Assembly (NCBI RefSeq): GCF_003076515.1
Contig: NZ_CP022390.1
Coordinates: 930,001 to 994,000 of the forward strand
Source of the DNA: Alcaligenes aquatilis
GTDB lineage: Bacteria > Pseudomonadota > Gammaproteobacteria > Burkholderiales > Burkholderiaceae_B
Direction: 5' to 3'
DNA: 64,000 nt
In this document: positions 63,421-64,000 of the stretch, piece after piece
Layout: every line of letters begins with the position of its first letter
Position numbering within the stretch: the first letter of the stretch is position 1
Position numbers and translations under genes: made by a program
Notes under the pieces: model-generated
Seen by the model: only the letters and a program-made list of their open reading frames with translations
Database searches by the model: none
What the model was told of the DNA's origin: nothing

Positions 63421-64000
63421 ATGAACGCTTCCCTTCTCTCCCGCCCAGGCCGTTGCGCACAGTGCCAGCGGCCATTGGCTCGCTGCTTGTGTCCCTTGAT
63501 TCCCTCGCTAGAAGCGGCGTGCCCGGTTCTGATTTTGCAGCATCCGTCCGAAGCGCGGCATGCGCTCAATACCGCACGTCTGGCGTATTTGGGATTGAAA
63601 GGGACAGAGTTATGGGTGGGGGAGCAGTTTGAAGAGCTGGGGGCGCGTCTGGCACAGGCGCATCGCCCTGTCTTGCTGTTTCCGGGGCCGCAAGCCAAGG
63701 TGGCGGGTTCAACAGGCCCAGAAGAAAAACCGGATTTGATCGTGGTGCCCGATGGCACCTGGCGCAAGGCGCGCTTGATTTTGCATCGTAATCCGGTCTT
63801 GCAAACCCTGCCGTATTGGATGCTGCCTGACGGGGAGGCGTCACGCTACAGGCTGCGTAAAGCGCCCGACCCTCAGGCCGTGTCTACCTTGGAAGCGATT
63901 GTCCGGTTGATGCAGATTATGGAGCCAGAGCGAGATTTCAGGCCTTTGTTACGGCCTTTCGAGCAGTTGATCGAAGAGCAGATCCAGGCCATGGGCCTGG
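63421..64000 (+). CDS. DTW-domain tRNA aminocarboxypropyltransferase (3' truncated)
   Basis: 193 codons are visible and the frame is open at the right edge, so the gene is nearly complete. N-terminal cysteine cluster CAQCQRPLARCLC and HPSEARHALNTARLAYLGL, then the DTW-type motif VVPDGTWRKAR. DTW enzymes (TapT) add a 3-amino-3-carboxypropyl group from SAM to uridine 47 of tRNA. Divergent from the SOS operon, 115 nt from imuA. Confidence 0.9.
   Translation, partial: MNASLLSRPGRCAQCQRPLARCLCPLIPSLEAACPVLILQHPSEARHALNTARLAYLGLKGTELWVGEQFEELGARLAQAHRPVLLFPGPQAKVAGSTGPEEKPDLIVVPDGTWRKARLILHRNPVLQTLPYWMLPDGEASRYRLRKAPDPQAVSTLEAIVRLMQIMEPERDFRPLLRPFEQLIEEQIQAMGL

Overview
The window looks like a chromosomal segment of a beta-proteobacterium of the Alcaligenaceae, probably close to Alcaligenes. 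This rests on gene content and protein style (a SUF operon with a SufU-type scaffold and SufT, PgaABCD, an ImuA-ImuB-DnaE2 cassette, many Alcaligenaceae-type orphan proteins), not on any search. There is no rRNA, CRISPR array, intact prophage or recognisable insertion sequence.

Layout. 1-6.9 kb: the end of an Atm1-type ABC exporter, then an Rrf2-type regulator and sufBCDSU-sufT, read rightward from a promoter overlapped by an inverted repeat. 6.9-17.7 kb, all leftward: a biofilm-matrix locus with pgaABCD (poly-N-acetylglucosamine), csgEFG, one unusually long curlin-repeat protein and a CsgD/LuxR-type regulator with a degenerate receiver domain. 17.9 kb and 39.67 kb: two tRNA-Pro(GGG) copies in direct orientation with related promoters and terminators, flanking 21.8 kb; the first copy and its promoter look decayed. 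18-27 kb: a gene-poor, lower-GC stretch with a cold-shock protein, a BON-domain protein, two very short basic proteins, a lipoprotein/MORN-repeat pair, an orphan protein and two large perfect palindromes.

27.1-39.5 kb is the most interesting part: an RpiR-type regulator followed by diaminopropionate ammonia-lyase, an L-type N-carbamoyl amino acid hydrolase, a complete peptide/nickel-type ABC importer, a D-type N-carbamoyl amino acid hydrolase, a YgeY-like M20 hydrolase and an M81 (MlrC-like) peptidase. I read it as a catabolic system for carbamoylated or peptide-bound 2,3-diaminopropionate: import, trimming and decarbamoylation of either enantiomer, then lysis to pyruvate and ammonia. This pathway is inference.

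40-53.6 kb: orphan envelope proteins, a ParB-like lipoprotein, a TonB receptor with a DUF2946 protein and a copper-uptake-associated protein, an alcohol dehydrogenase divergent from an AraC regulator, a D-arginine-dehydrogenase-like oxidase with a YkvI-type membrane protein and an XRE-cupin regulator, and a membrane-anchored SUMF1-like protein. 53.7-58.1 kb: KtrBA potassium uptake, an Old Yellow Enzyme, a hotdog thioesterase and a YqeY-like protein. 58.1-63.3 kb: the SOS mutagenesis operon imuA-imuB-dnaE2 behind a clear LexA box, divergent from a DTW-domain gene that runs off the window.
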